Source of the DNA: Clostridiales bacterium
GTDB lineage: Bacteria > Bacillota > Clostridia > Oscillospirales > Oscillospiraceae
Assembly: GCA_004557075.1 (NCBI GenBank)
Contig: SFEX01000013.1
Location: 1-45,270, forward strand
Length of the DNA stretch: 45,270 bases
Direction: 5' to 3'
Position numbers and translations under genes: made by a program
In this document: positions 1 through 8,491 of the stretch, one piece after another
Layout of the letters: each line of letters opens with the position of its first letter
Position numbering within the stretch: position 1 is the stretch's first letter
The notes under the pieces: model-generated
What the model was told of the DNA's origin: nothing
Seen by the model: the letters and a program-made list of their open reading frames with translations, nothing else
Databases searched by the model: none

Positions 1-88
1 GGTCGGGCTGTTGCAATAGAGATTATTTTGAGCCTCAACGCGAATTGCTTTCCGCCAGCCGGCGGGCGGATTGCCCCTATGGCAATAG
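1..88 (+). repeat. Dispersed intergenic palindromic repeat, copy A
   Basis: The window opens inside a repeat that starts GGTCGGGCTGTTGCAATA, passes through CGCGAATTGCTT and ends in a GC-rich near-palindrome (about 50-71). An inverted, clearly related copy lies just after secA at 4019-4090. The stop codon of the converging DUF2156 gene (77-79) falls inside this copy. The left boundary cannot be seen. Confidence 0.75.
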
Positions 89-973
89 CAGCAGGCGCCG
101 CGGAGTCAGGCGGTATTTATTCAGCAGAAACTCCGGGTAATATGACATTTTGGCCTGCCGCAGACCGTCGTCGCCGACGTCGTCCTCGCGGTTTATGTAT
201 TTTATCCCGGCCTTTTCAAGCTCGGTTTTGGCAAAGAGCATGTTTATCATCTGAAACGCGCCCTTGAACTCGCGCCGCGCCTTTTCGATGTGCACTATAA
301 GTGTATCGCCCAGCACCTCGCCTATACAAAATGCGGCGATCTCTTCGCCGGCGTACAGCGCATAGCCTGTGCAGCCGTAGGCGGCGTAATCCTCCAGCAC
401 CTCGCGCGTGTGCGCGTTCTCGTACCGGGCAAGCTCGGAAAGGTGAGTCTCCGACCACTCGGCGTGGCAGCACTCGGCGATCTTTGCCGCATTTTCGGGT
501 GTTATCTGCTCAAGGTGGTAGTCGGGGTAGAGGTTTTCAAACTGGTGGATGAGATTGCGCTTTTTGCTGTATTTTTTGCCCGCGAGAAGCGCGAGATCCT
601 CCGCCTTGTACATATAATCGGCGATGCTCCTGACCTCCTCGGCGTCAAAATCAAAGCTCTGTCGGAGCTGCTCGAGTGCGGCCTCGGGAACGAGGCTCAT
701 CGTGAGCGCGCCGCCTGTGTGCTCACGGAGCCGTGCAATGCAGTCTGAAAGGCTGTGCTCAAAGCTCAGCGGCAGGAGGTAGTCGTATTCCGCGTCGGGG
801 TATTTTGACCTCTCGCGCATGAAAAGAGCGCCGTCGTCAACGCAGTATTCATAGCCGAAAGCCTCCGCCCACATAAAAACGCCCAGTACCGAAAAATCGC
901 AGGAGCGGTACTGCCCCTGCAGGAAGGGTTTGATATCGTCCAAATCCTCAATGGAAATTTTCTTGAAGTTCAA
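77..973 (-). CDS. DUF2156 (phosphatidylglycerol lysyltransferase C-terminal-like) protein
   Basis: A 298-residue protein resembling the DUF2156 family, whose double GNAT-like fold also forms the catalytic C-terminal domain of MprF lysyl-phosphatidylglycerol synthases. It has no membrane segments, unlike MprF, so it is a soluble stand-alone version and its substrate is unknown. The basic KKYSKKRN segment around residues 134-141 and the closing segment with INREDD followed by a conserved-looking tail are typical of the family as I know it. The start codon is TTG at 973-971, chosen because GAGG sits 8 nt upstream and no ATG is available. It is transcribed alone from the promoter at 1007-1036. 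Its last codons run into a dispersed repeat. Family assignment is from memory of similar sequences. Confidence 0.75.
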   Translation of the reverse strand: MNFKKISIEDLDDIKPFLQGQYRSCDFSVLGVFMWAEAFGYEYCVDDGALFMRERSKYPDAEYDYLLPLSFEHSLSDCIARLREHTGGALTMSLVPEAALEQLRQSFDFDAEEVRSIADYMYKAEDLALLAGKKYSKKRNLIHQFENLYPDYHLEQITPENAAKIAECCHAEWSETHLSELARYENAHTREVLEDYAAYGCTGYALYAGEEIAAFCIGEVLGDTLIVHIEKARREFKGAFQMINMLFAKTELEKAGIKYINREDDVGDDGLRQAKMSYYPEFLLNKYRLTPRRLLLLP

Positions 974-1006
974 TGTCGTGTCCTCTTTCTTGACAAAGAT
1001 TTAATT

Positions 1007-1036
1007 ATTATAGCACATAGGCCGGGGAATTTTCAA
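1007..1036 (-). promoter_or_regulatory. Sigma-A-type promoter of the DUF2156 gene
   Basis: On the minus strand TTGAAA (1036-1031) and TATAAT (1012-1007) are separated by 18 nt. A TGC just before the -10 makes it an extended -10. The transcript would start about 25-30 nt before the TTG start codon. Confidence 0.7.
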
Positions 1037-1082
1037 TCCCCTGCGAATACGGAGACTGATTAACATTGTTGTTTCTAATTAA

Positions 1083-1165
1083 GAGCGCGAGTGCAAAGAA
1101 AATCAGTTGAAATCTCACCGGTCGGGATACCGCAAAAACGGCAATTTGAAGCGTAGCAGCGGACA
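1083..1165. repeat. Dispersed intergenic repeat, copy B
   Basis: The stretch from GCGCGAGTGCAA through TCACCGGTCGGGATACCGCAA to ATTTGAAGCG recurs in the same order at about 4249-4316. It occupies the leader region upstream of secA. The rest of the 974-1246 gap holds the DUF2156 promoter and a small GGGGA/TCCCC hairpin at 1024-1042. No convincing secA promoter was seen. Confidence 0.6.
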
Positions 1166-1246
1166 GAAAAAGTACTTTTTTTATTCATAATTATGTGTTA
1201 AAATGTAATCTGTAAAATTATCTAAAGCAATTGAAAGGCGACGGAC

Positions 1247-4021
1247 ATGGGTTTTTTCAGTAAATTATTCGGTAATCATACAGACCATGAGCTTAAAAGA
1301 ATATATCCCATCGTGGACAAGATAGAGGCGCTCGAGCCTCAGATGCAGGCGCTTTCGGACGATGAGCTGAGGGCGAAAACAGCCGAGTTTAAGGAGCGCT
1401 ATAACGGCGGAGAGGAGCTTGACTCCCTGCTGCCGGAGGCATTTGCCGCGGTGCGCGAGGCGTCGTGGCGCGTGCTGGGCATGAAGCCGTTCCGCGTTCA
1501 GCTCATAGGCGGCGTCGTTCTGCATCAGGGCCGCATCGCCGAGATGAAAACCGGCGAGGGCAAAACGCTCGTCGCGGTGCTGCCGTCGTACTTAAACGCG
1601 CTTACCGGCGAGGGCGTTCACGTCGTGACGGTCAACGACTATCTTGCCCGACGCGACAGCGAGTGGATGGGCAAGGTGCACCGCTTCATGGGGCTGGAGG
1701 TCGGACTTATCGTCCACGGCCTCACAAACGAGGAGCGCAAAGCGGCCTATGCAGCCGACATCACCTACGGCACCAATAACGAGATGGGCTTCGACTACCT
1801 GCGCGACAATATGGCGATATACAAGGAAAGCTGCGTCCAGCGCGGCCACGCCTTTGCCATCGTCGACGAGGTCGACTCCATCCTTATCGACGAGGCGAGG
1901 ACGCCGCTTATCATCTCCGGACAGGGCGACGAGAGCACCGATCTCTACCGCCGCGCCGATGATTTCGTCTCCCGCCTGACGAAAAAGGTCTACGCCAGTA
2001 CCGACTCCAAGGAGGAAGAGGACGAGAATATAGACGCGGACTACATCGTCGATGAGAAAGCGCGCTCCGCCACGCTGACGGCTCGCGGCATCGCGAAGGC
2101 CGAGCGAGCGTTCAACCTTGAGAACTACGCCGACGTGGAAAACTCCACGCTCAGCCACCACATAAATCAGGCACTGCGCGCCCACGGCATAATGAAGCGC
2201 GATATCGACTACGTCGTTAAGGACGGCGAGGTGCTCATCGTCGATGAGTTCACCGGCCGTATAATGCTCGGCCGCCGCTACAGCGAGGGTCTGCACCAGG
2301 CAATCGAGGCCAAGGAGCATGTCGATGTGCAGCGCGAGAACAAGACCCTTGCGACCATAACCTTCCAGAACTATTTCAGGCTTTACGACAAGCTCTCCGG
2401 TATGACCGGTACGGCGCTTACAGAGGAGGAGGAATTTGCCTCCATCTACAAGCTCGATATCGTCGAGATACCGACAAACAAGCCCGTGGCGAGGCTTGAC
2501 CACCCCGACGTCGTGTACAAGACCGAGGCCGGCAAGAACCGCGCGATAATTGAGCAGATAATAGCCTGCCACGAGAAGGGTCAGCCCGTGCTGGTGGGTA
2601 CGATATCCATCGAAAAGAGCGAGTATCTGTCCAAGCTCCTGAAGGCTCGGAAGATAGCGCATAATGTGCTCAACGCAAAGTACCATGAAAAAGAGGCGGA
2701 GATCGTAGCCCAGGCCGGTAAGCTCGGCGCCGTTACCATTGCGACCAACATGGCCGGTCGTGGCACCGATATCATGCTCGGCGGCAACGCGGAGTACCTT
2801 GCAAAGACCGATCTGCGCAAGGCGGGCTTTAGCGATGAAGTGATCGCCGAGGCGACCGGCTATGCCGACACCGAGGACGAGAATATCCTCAAGGCGAGAG
2901 AGCTGTTCCGCGAGCGCATGCAGGAGCATAAGGCGGTGTGCGAGGCCGAGGCCGAGAAGGTAAGAGCCGTTGGCGGTCTGTATATCCTCGGCACCGAGCG
3001 CCATGAGTCGCGGCGCATTGATAATCAGCTCCGCGGCCGTGCCGGACGTCAGGGCGACCCGGGCGAGAGCCGGTTCTTCATCGCCATGAGTGACGATGTT
3101 ATGCGTCTGTTCGGCTCCGAGCGCATGGCGAACATGATGGAAACTTTAGGCGTGGACGAGGATACTCCGCTTGACCACAAGATGCTCTCCGGCGCGATAG
3201 AGCAGGCACAGAAAACCGTTGAGAGCCGCAACTTCCAGACCCGTAAGAGCGTGCTCGAGTACGACGACGTCATGAACCAGCAGCGCAATATCATCTACGA
3301 CGAGCGGCGCAAGGTGCTCGACGGCGAGGATCTGCGCGGGTATATAAATAAGATGGTGCAGGATTTCATCTCCGGCACGGTAAACGACGCGCTCCACGGC
3401 GGCGCTCCCGAAAATCAGGAGCATTTGAACGAGGTCATAGCGCCGTTTGAGAAGCTGTTCCTGCCCAAGGGCGCGATAAAGCTCGAGGAGCTCGGCAGCG
3501 CCAAGGCCGATAAAATAAGCGACCGCATTTACGATATTGCCATACAGGTGTACGATAAGCGCGAAAATGAGTTCGGCTTGGCGCCGGACGGCACGCCGCT
3601 CATGCGCGAGCTCGAGCGCGTTATCATGCTGCGTGTCGTCGACGAGTACTGGATGGATCACATCGACGCGATGAGCGAGCTAAAGCGCGGCATCGGCCTG
3701 CGCGGCTACGGCAACGTCAAGCCCATCGACGCGTATAAGCGCGAGGGCTTCGATATGTTCGACGCGATGATAAACGGCATCCGCGAGGAGACCGTGCGCC
3801 GCATCTTCACCGTGCGCATTCGCAAGGAGCAGACCATCGAGCGCAAGGCCGTTGCCGGTAACATGGCCGCCAACGTCGGCGGCGATGATAGCGCCCCGAA
3901 GAAAAAGCCGATCAGGAAGGTCGCAAAGCCCGGCCGCAACGATCCCTGCCCCTGCGGAAAAATGAAGGCCGACGGCTCAAGACGGCTCAAGTATAAGGAG
4001 TGCTGCGGCCGCAACGAGTAA
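1247..4021 (+). CDS. secA: Preprotein translocase ATPase SecA
   Basis: SecA is the ATP-driven motor that pushes unfolded preproteins through SecYEG. The 924-residue length is normal. Visible landmarks: Walker A GEGKT at residues 103-107, the DEVD box at 207-210, the long preprotein-crosslinking region, the NMAGRGTDI segment of the second ATPase lobe and the QLRGRAGRQGDPG motif. It ends in a SEC-C zinc-binding tail (CPCG followed by ECCG). The Cys pairs are separated by about 15 residues rather than the usual 8, and the coding DNA there holds a tandem 10-bp duplication at 3971-3990. The ATG at 1247 follows GAAAGG by 9 nt. The gene stands alone between repeat-filled gaps. The stop codon TAA is directly joined to a dispersed repeat. 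Confidence 0.98.
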   Translation: MGFFSKLFGNHTDHELKRIYPIVDKIEALEPQMQALSDDELRAKTAEFKERYNGGEELDSLLPEAFAAVREASWRVLGMKPFRVQLIGGVVLHQGRIAEMKTGEGKTLVAVLPSYLNALTGEGVHVVTVNDYLARRDSEWMGKVHRFMGLEVGLIVHGLTNEERKAAYAADITYGTNNEMGFDYLRDNMAIYKESCVQRGHAFAIVDEVDSILIDEARTPLIISGQGDESTDLYRRADDFVSRLTKKVYASTDSKEEEDENIDADYIVDEKARSATLTARGIAKAERAFNLENYADVENSTLSHHINQALRAHGIMKRDIDYVVKDGEVLIVDEFTGRIMLGRRYSEGLHQAIEAKEHVDVQRENKTLATITFQNYFRLYDKLSGMTGTALTEEEEFASIYKLDIVEIPTNKPVARLDHPDVVYKTEAGKNRAIIEQIIACHEKGQPVLVGTISIEKSEYLSKLLKARKIAHNVLNAKYHEKEAEIVAQAGKLGAVTIATNMAGRGTDIMLGGNAEYLAKTDLRKAGFSDEVIAEATGYADTEDENILKARELFRERMQEHKAVCEAEAEKVRAVGGLYILGTERHESRRIDNQLRGRAGRQGDPGESRFFIAMSDDVMRLFGSERMANMMETLGVDEDTPLDHKMLSGAIEQAQKTVESRNFQTRKSVLEYDDVMNQQRNIIYDERRKVLDGEDLRGYINKMVQDFISGTVNDALHGGAPENQEHLNEVIAPFEKLFLPKGAIKLEELGSAKADKISDRIYDIAIQVYDKRENEFGLAPDGTPLMRELERVIMLRVVDEYWMDHIDAMSELKRGIGLRGYGNVKPIDAYKREGFDMFDAMINGIREETVRRIFTVRIRKEQTIERKAVAGNMAANVGGDDSAPKKKPIRKVAKPGRNDPCPCGKMKADGSRRLKYKECCGRNE

Positions 4022-4090
4022 TCCGCCGGCTGGCGGGAAGCAATTCGCGTTAAGAATGGCGGTTTTTGTTTTTGCGTCAGCACGATTATA
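4019..4090 (-). repeat. Dispersed intergenic palindromic repeat, copy C (inverted)
   Basis: Read on the minus strand this matches copy A at the window start: a GCTGACGCAA-type entry, ACGCGAATTGCTT, then a GCCGGC-centred palindrome ending GGATT. It begins at the secA stop codon and could serve as its transcription terminator or 3' stabiliser. Confidence 0.7.
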
Positions 4091-4117
4091 AACATTGGCG
4101 CATAACGACAATTTTTG

Positions 4118-4378
4118 ATGTATAGGTCGGGATACCGCAATAAAGATTCTTTTAAGCCTAAATCCGAATCGCCCCTCCGGCGAGGAGCGGACGACCAATG
4201 GTCGCCCCTACGGGTGCGATACAAAATTTTAATTCATATAATTCAGTGCGCGAGTGCAATAGTGATAATTTCCAATATCACCGGTCGGGCTGACGCAGAA
4301 TCAATTATTTGAAGCGGGGCAACGAATTGCTTGGCGCCAGCCGGCGCCCGGTCGAGCACCTGCAAAAAAGATTACATG
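4118..4378 (+). repeat. Two tandem dispersed repeat units upstream of pgeF
   Basis: The first unit (about 4122-4220) has GGTCGGGATACCGCAATA, then CGAATCGCCCCTCCGGCGAGG, then the hairpin GACCAATGGTC followed by GCCCCTAC. The second unit (about 4249-4350) has GCGCGAGTGCAA, CACCGGTCGGGCTGACGCA, ACGAATTGCTT and a GGCGCC palindrome. A third motif, GCAAAAAAGATTACATGAAG (4363-4382), recurs before whiA. Together with copy C these fill the 390-bp gap between secA and pgeF. No additional gene is seen there. Confidence 0.7.
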
Positions 4379-4412
4379 AAGTGTCGAAACGAAAGGGAAA
4401 AAAGGAAAAATT

Positions 4413-5201
4413 TTGTTTAAGGAAAACGAACTCAATGGCTGCGTCTATATGACCAGCAGCAAAATAAATGCAAGACATATGTTCACGACCCGCATCGGCG
4501 GCGTGAGCAGCGGCGTGTATTCGTCGTGGAATCTTGGAATAAACCGCGGCGACGACCCCGGTGCGCTGCGCGAGAACTACGCTCTCGCGGGCGAGATAAT
4601 GGGCTGCGGCACGGACGACTTCGTCGTGACAACGCAGGTTCACGGCACCGAGGTGCGCATCGCTCATGAGAGCGACCGCCAGATCATCGGCGCCGAGCGC
4701 GGCTTTGAGGCAGACGGCCTTGTGACGAATATAAAGGGTCTGCCGCTCATGATATATATCGCCGACTGCGTGCCCGTGCTGCTGTGTGACGAGGCAGCGC
4801 AGGTGATAGCGGCGGTGCACTGCGGCTGGAAAAGCTCAGTTGCCGATATACTCGGTGTCGCCGTCGGCAAGATGCAGACGCTGGGCGCGCACGCGGAGGA
4901 CATAAAAGCCGCCATAGGCGCGAGCATAGGCCGCTGCTGCTTTGAGTGCGATGACGATGTGCCCGAAGCGGTGTCGAGATATCTCGGCGGCGACACGGAG
5001 GGACTTTTTGACCTTAAACCCAACGGCAAGACCCATGTCGATCTGCGCGGAGCCAACGTGCGCCGTCTCTTGCAGCTTGGCCTCAAGGCCGAAAATATTG
5101 ACGTTTCCGAGGAATGCACCATGTGCCTGCCGGATAAATACTGGTCGCACCGCGCGACCGACGGCGTGCGCGGAAGCATGGCGGCGGCGATAATTCTTTA
5201 A
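4413..5201 (+). CDS. pgeF: Multicopper polyphenol oxidase / purine nucleoside phosphorylase family protein (YfiH/PgeF)
   Basis: A 262-residue member of the YfiH/LACC1 family (cytosolic purine nucleoside phosphorylase/adenosine deaminase activity in characterised members; PgeF edits misincorporated residues in peptidoglycan precursors in E. coli). The metal-site residues are present: His77 in QVHG, Cys119 in ADCVP and His136 in VHCGW. The N-terminal TTRIGGVSSG motif and C-terminal CTMC...YWSHR are also typical. The start is a TTG at 4413, seven bases after AAAGG; no ATG gives the full N-terminus. It overlaps the ribosome site of the following transporter gene, so the two are probably one operon. 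Which of the family's activities applies cannot be told from sequence. Confidence 0.93.
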   Translation: MFKENELNGCVYMTSSKINARHMFTTRIGGVSSGVYSSWNLGINRGDDPGALRENYALAGEIMGCGTDDFVVTTQVHGTEVRIAHESDRQIIGAERGFEADGLVTNIKGLPLMIYIADCVPVLLCDEAAQVIAAVHCGWKSSVADILGVAVGKMQTLGAHAEDIKAAIGASIGRCCFECDDDVPEAVSRYLGGDTEGLFDLKPNGKTHVDLRGANVRRLLQLGLKAENIDVSEECTMCLPDKYWSHRATDGVRGSMAAAIIL

Positions 5202-5212
5202 GGAGTGTGCCC

Positions 5213-6826
5213 ATGTCAGAAAAAATAAAGAGATATATATCGCTGCTGCTGGCGGTTTTGATGACGCTCTCGCTCGTATCCTGCGGCACGGCGGACGATA
5301 AGGACGACTACGTCGAGGGCAAAAGCGCCGGCAAGGAGCTTGGCCAGACCGCCGCTGCCGACGATGTTTTTACCCTCAACTGCAACAAGAGCTACAGCAT
5401 GAACCCCCTTATCGCCACAAATACGAACAATCAGCTCGTGTGCAACCTCGTGTACGAGAATATGCTCGAGGTCAGCAACAGCTTTGAGCTGATACCGAAC
5501 ATAATAACCGACTGGGAGACAACCGACGGCGGCCAGCGCTGGGTGTTCACGATAGACACCAGCCATGTGTTCCACGACGGCCAGCGCCTTACCGCGACGG
5601 ACGTTTCGTATTCGATGCAGTGCGCCGTGAACTCCGACCGCTTCAAGGGCCGCTTTACCTATGTCGCCGGAAGCTCGGCAACGGACGAAAAGACCGTCGT
5701 TGTGAACCTGACGAAGAAAAACATGCAGTTTCCCATGCTGCTGACGGTGCCCGTCATTCAGTACGGGACCTTCAATAACACCTACCCCGGCGGCTCGGGG
5801 CCATACGCATACGCCTCCGACTACAACTCCCTTAACGCGTTTGACAAATACCCCAATTCAGCGACCCTGCCGCTCAAGACGATATACCTCAAGGAGTACG
5901 GCGGCGTCGACGAGACTATCTCCGCCTTTGAGGACTCGCTCATCGACGTCGTTATGAACGACCCCAGCGCGAACACCAACCTCGGCTACGGCAACGCAAA
6001 CGAGATCCGCGGCTTCAACACGACGAATATGCACTATATCGGCTTCAACTCATCAAGCCGCGATTTCGCGTATGAGTTTCTGCGCTTTGCGATGAACTAC
6101 GCCTTCGACCGCGACTACCTTGTAAACCAGTTCAGCGGCTACGCCACGGCGGCGGCTCTGCCGATAAACCCCGCCAGCAGCCTGTATAACGAGAACTACG
6201 CAAAGCAGTTTAAGTACGATCTCAAGCAGGTGCAGTCGATGCTGTCAAACGCCGGGATGAAGGACTACGATGAGGACGGGTACCTGGAGATCAAAAACGG
6301 CGAGACGCTCATTGAGATCGACATAAGCTTCCTCGTGTTCAGCGGGAGCACCGTGAAGGTCAACATGGCGCAGAAATTTGCCGAGGATATGAAGTCAATC
6401 GGCATCAAGGTGACCGTCAACAAGCAGGATTGGGATAATTACCGCGCCCTGCTGACTGCCGGAAACTACGACATGTACTATGCCGAGGTGCGCCTCAACT
6501 CCGACTTTGACCCCAGCAAGCTGCTTATGACCTCGGCAAGCCTCAACTACGGAGCGGTGAGCGACTCAAGCCTTGAGACGATTATCTCCGACTACCTCGC
6601 GGCCGACGACGAAAATCGCCAGACCGCCTGCGACAATATGTGCGCTTACATTATAAATAAAGCCTACATTGTGCCACTGTGCTTCGAGAAGCACCAGATG
6701 ATAACCCACCGCGGCGTTATCGAGGGCATCAAGGCCAACGAGAACAACCCCTTTTATAATATTAGCAACTGGACAGTTACCTTTGAAAATGTAGATAAGA
6801 CCCTGACGGAAAATAAGAAAAGCTGA
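5213..6826 (+). CDS. Peptide ABC transporter substrate-binding lipoprotein (SBP family 5)
   Basis: A 537-residue OppA/DppA-type extracellular solute receptor. It has a basic N-terminus, a hydrophobic stretch and a lipobox LVSC with Cys24 as the acylated residue. The mature part shows the family-5 hallmarks (VFHDGQRLTATDVSYSMQ; later a FDRDYL-type segment). Start is the ATG at 5213, with AGGAG at 5201-5205 overlapping the pgeF stop, which implies translational coupling. An upstream in-frame GTG at 5207 is too close to that ribosome site. No permease or ATPase genes accompany it, so it is an orphan receptor that must share membrane components encoded elsewhere. Ligand unknown; peptides are likely from family. 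Confidence 0.9.
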   Translation: MSEKIKRYISLLLAVLMTLSLVSCGTADDKDDYVEGKSAGKELGQTAAADDVFTLNCNKSYSMNPLIATNTNNQLVCNLVYENMLEVSNSFELIPNIITDWETTDGGQRWVFTIDTSHVFHDGQRLTATDVSYSMQCAVNSDRFKGRFTYVAGSSATDEKTVVVNLTKKNMQFPMLLTVPVIQYGTFNNTYPGGSGPYAYASDYNSLNAFDKYPNSATLPLKTIYLKEYGGVDETISAFEDSLIDVVMNDPSANTNLGYGNANEIRGFNTTNMHYIGFNSSSRDFAYEFLRFAMNYAFDRDYLVNQFSGYATAAALPINPASSLYNENYAKQFKYDLKQVQSMLSNAGMKDYDEDGYLEIKNGETLIEIDISFLVFSGSTVKVNMAQKFAEDMKSIGIKVTVNKQDWDNYRALLTAGNYDMYYAEVRLNSDFDPSKLLMTSASLNYGAVSDSSLETIISDYLAADDENRQTACDNMCAYIINKAYIVPLCFEKHQMITHRGVIEGIKANENNPFYNISNWTVTFENVDKTLTENKKS

Positions 6827-6846
6827 TATATGAGGAGAGATGAGAG

Positions 6847-7230
6847 ATGACGGATAAGGAGCTTCTGAGCATAGCGAGGGAGGCCTCCCGCAAAGCTTAT
6901 GTGCCCTACTCGAAGTTTGCCGTGGGAGCGGCGCTCGAGTGTCGGGGCGGGGCGGTGTTCACAGGCTGCAATGTGGAGAATGCGGCCTTGGGCGACACGA
7001 TATGCGCCGAGCGCACCGCCTGCGTCAAGGCGGTCAGCGAGGGGTATCGCGAGTTTGTGCGCATAGCGATCTATGCCGAGAGTCAGAACTACTGTATGCC
7101 CTGCGGCTCGTGCCGCCAGTTCCTGTCGGAGTTTAATAAGGGCGATATGGAGGTGCTGTGCTCCCGCGCCGACGGCAGATATGTCAGCTACCGCCTGCGC
7201 GAGCTTATGCCGCACACGTTTAATTATTAG
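6847..7230 (+). CDS. cdd: Cytidine deaminase
   Basis: Cytidine deaminase hydrolyses cytidine/deoxycytidine to uridine in pyrimidine salvage. The 127-residue protein has the complete zinc site: Cys53 with catalytic Glu55 (CAE), then Cys86 and Cys89 in PCGSCRQ. The N-terminal YVPYSKFAVGAAL and GCNVENAA motifs bind substrate. The ribosome site GAGGAGAG lies just upstream, 20 bp after the transporter gene, so it is probably co-transcribed with it. Length is normal for the homotetrameric bacterial form. Confidence 0.96.
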   Translation: MTDKELLSIAREASRKAYVPYSKFAVGAALECRGGAVFTGCNVENAALGDTICAERTACVKAVSEGYREFVRIAIYAESQNYCMPCGSCRQFLSEFNKGDMEVLCSRADGRYVSYRLRELMPHTFNY

Positions 7231-7274
7231 ACTGTAAAAACTTTGCCGTTCTAAAGAATATTTACAATGTCACC

Positions 7275-7420
7275 GGTCGAACTGACGCAATAGCGATTAT
7301 CCAAAGCCTTAATGCGAATTGCCCCTCCGGCGAGGAGCGGACGAGCGCTGCTCGCCCCTACAATTGCCATTGAGGCAACCCGCATTAAGAATTGTGATTG
7401 TCGTTATTGCGGTGTCCCGA
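7275..7420. repeat. 146-bp MITE-like dispersed repeat with imperfect terminal inverted repeats
   Basis: The left arm (7275-7316: GGTCGAACTGACGCAATA ... CTTAATGCG) and right arm (7381-7420: CGCATTAAGAA ... TATTGCGGTGTCCCGA) are inverted relative to each other. Between them is the GCCCCTCCGGCGAGGAGCGG block and the hairpin GAGCGCTGCTC. The same pieces occur at 4122-4220 and, reversed, at 7491-7516. No coding capacity is seen. Confidence 0.7.
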
Positions 7421-7483
7421 ATATATCCTGCGGCAATGTTTATTACATTTCCATTGTCTAAATGACAAACCAATTTTAAAATC

Positions 7484-7567
7484 AGCACCCGTAGGGGCGA
7501 GCATCGCTCGTCCGCGTGTTGGACAATTGCCATTGTCACCGGTCGGGCACCGGCAAAAAAGATCACA
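7484..7567. repeat. Dispersed repeat unit touching the whiA start region
   Basis: An inverted GTAGGGGCGAGC...GCTCGTCCGCG hairpin unit (7491-7516) is followed by CACCGGTCGGGCACCGGC and GCAAAAAAGATCACATGAAG, nearly identical to the block ending at 4382 before pgeF. The rest of the 7231-7584 gap holds the 146-bp element and AT-rich DNA. No gene is seen in the gap. Confidence 0.65.
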
Positions 7568-7584
7568 TGAAGCGTAAAAACGAT

Positions 7585-8487
7585 ATGAAAACTTTTGCGC
7601 AAAAAGTTAAGAGTGAGCTGTGCGAGCCTCGGGTCGAGCGCAAATGCTGCGCCGTCGCCGAGGCATACGGCGTTTTGCTCTACTGCCGCTGCTTCTCGCC
7701 TCGGGAGATACGAATAAGCACCGCGAGCCTGGAATTTGCGCAGCGTCTGCCGCATCTGTTCAAAAAGGCCTTCGGCGTGGGCTTTGATGTTCTGCCCGAC
7801 GAGGCCGGCGCCAAGAAAAGCTTCGGCATAACGCAGCCGGAGAAAATAAAAACGATATACGATACCTTCGGCAACGACATGAACAACCCATCGCTGCATA
7901 TAAACTTCGGCGTTATCGAGGAGCAGTGCTGCAAAGCGTCGTTTGTCAGGGGCGCGTTTCTGGCAGGAGGCTCTGTCACCGACCCGGAGAAGCGCTATCA
8001 CCTTGAGCTTGCCACGACGCATTACAGCGTAAGCCGCGAGGCCGAGGCCGTGCTGCTGGAGCTGGGCTTCTCGCCCAAGAGCGCCGAGCGCAAGGGAAAC
8101 CACCTGCTGTATTTCAAGAAAAGCGAGGGTATCGAGGATCTTCTGACTACGATAGGCGCGCCGATCTCGGCGATGGACGTGATGAGCGCCAAGATAGAAA
8201 AGGACATGAAAAACAGCATAAACCGCAAGGTCAACTGCGATTCGGCCAACGCCGACAAGGTCGTTGCCGCCGCTGCCGAGCAGATGGAGGCCATACGGCG
8301 CATCGATAAGCTCTACGGGCTTGACAGCCTGCCGGATAAGCTCCAGGAGGCGGCGCTGCTGCGCTTTGCAAACCCCGAGGCGAGCCTGTCCGATCTCGCG
8401 CTGCTGTCGTATCCGCCGGTGTCCAAAAGCTGCCTGAGCCATAGGCTCAAGAAGCTTATCGACTATAAGCCTGAGGGAGGAGAATGA
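7585..8487 (+). CDS. whiA: WhiA-type sporulation/division regulator
   Basis: WhiA is a DNA-binding protein made of a degenerate LAGLIDADG homing-endonuclease domain plus a C-terminal helix-turn-helix. It affects cell division and chromosome segregation in Firmicutes and sporulation in actinobacteria. Here the central CCKASFVRGAFLAGGS segment and the C-terminal NRKVNCDSANADK ... SKSCLSHRLKKL helix-turn-helix are clear. I place the start at ATG 7585 (MKTFAQKVKSEL) because it aligns with the usual N-terminus. An ATG at 7567 is six codons earlier, and anything further upstream is dispersed-repeat DNA. No strong ribosome site precedes either ATG. The usual neighbours (rapZ, yvcK) are absent, so it heads a unit with the lipoprotein gene and perhaps dnaE. 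Confidence 0.95.
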   Translation: MKTFAQKVKSELCEPRVERKCCAVAEAYGVLLYCRCFSPREIRISTASLEFAQRLPHLFKKAFGVGFDVLPDEAGAKKSFGITQPEKIKTIYDTFGNDMNNPSLHINFGVIEEQCCKASFVRGAFLAGGSVTDPEKRYHLELATTHYSVSREAEAVLLELGFSPKSAERKGNHLLYFKKSEGIEDLLTTIGAPISAMDVMSAKIEKDMKNSINRKVNCDSANADKVVAAAAEQMEAIRRIDKLYGLDSLPDKLQEAALLRFANPEASLSDLALLSYPPVSKSCLSHRLKKLIDYKPEGGE

Positions 8488-8491
8488 GAAA

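Noticed and set aside
1592..3004. A 470-codon frame antisense to secA
   Set aside because: Shadow of the GC-rich secA coding strand: no ribosome site, no recognisable protein, and secA itself is complete.
7516..7584. An earlier whiA start at 7516 (alternative initiation codon)
   Set aside because: The extra codons are dispersed-repeat sequence also found before pgeF, and WhiA homology begins at 7585.
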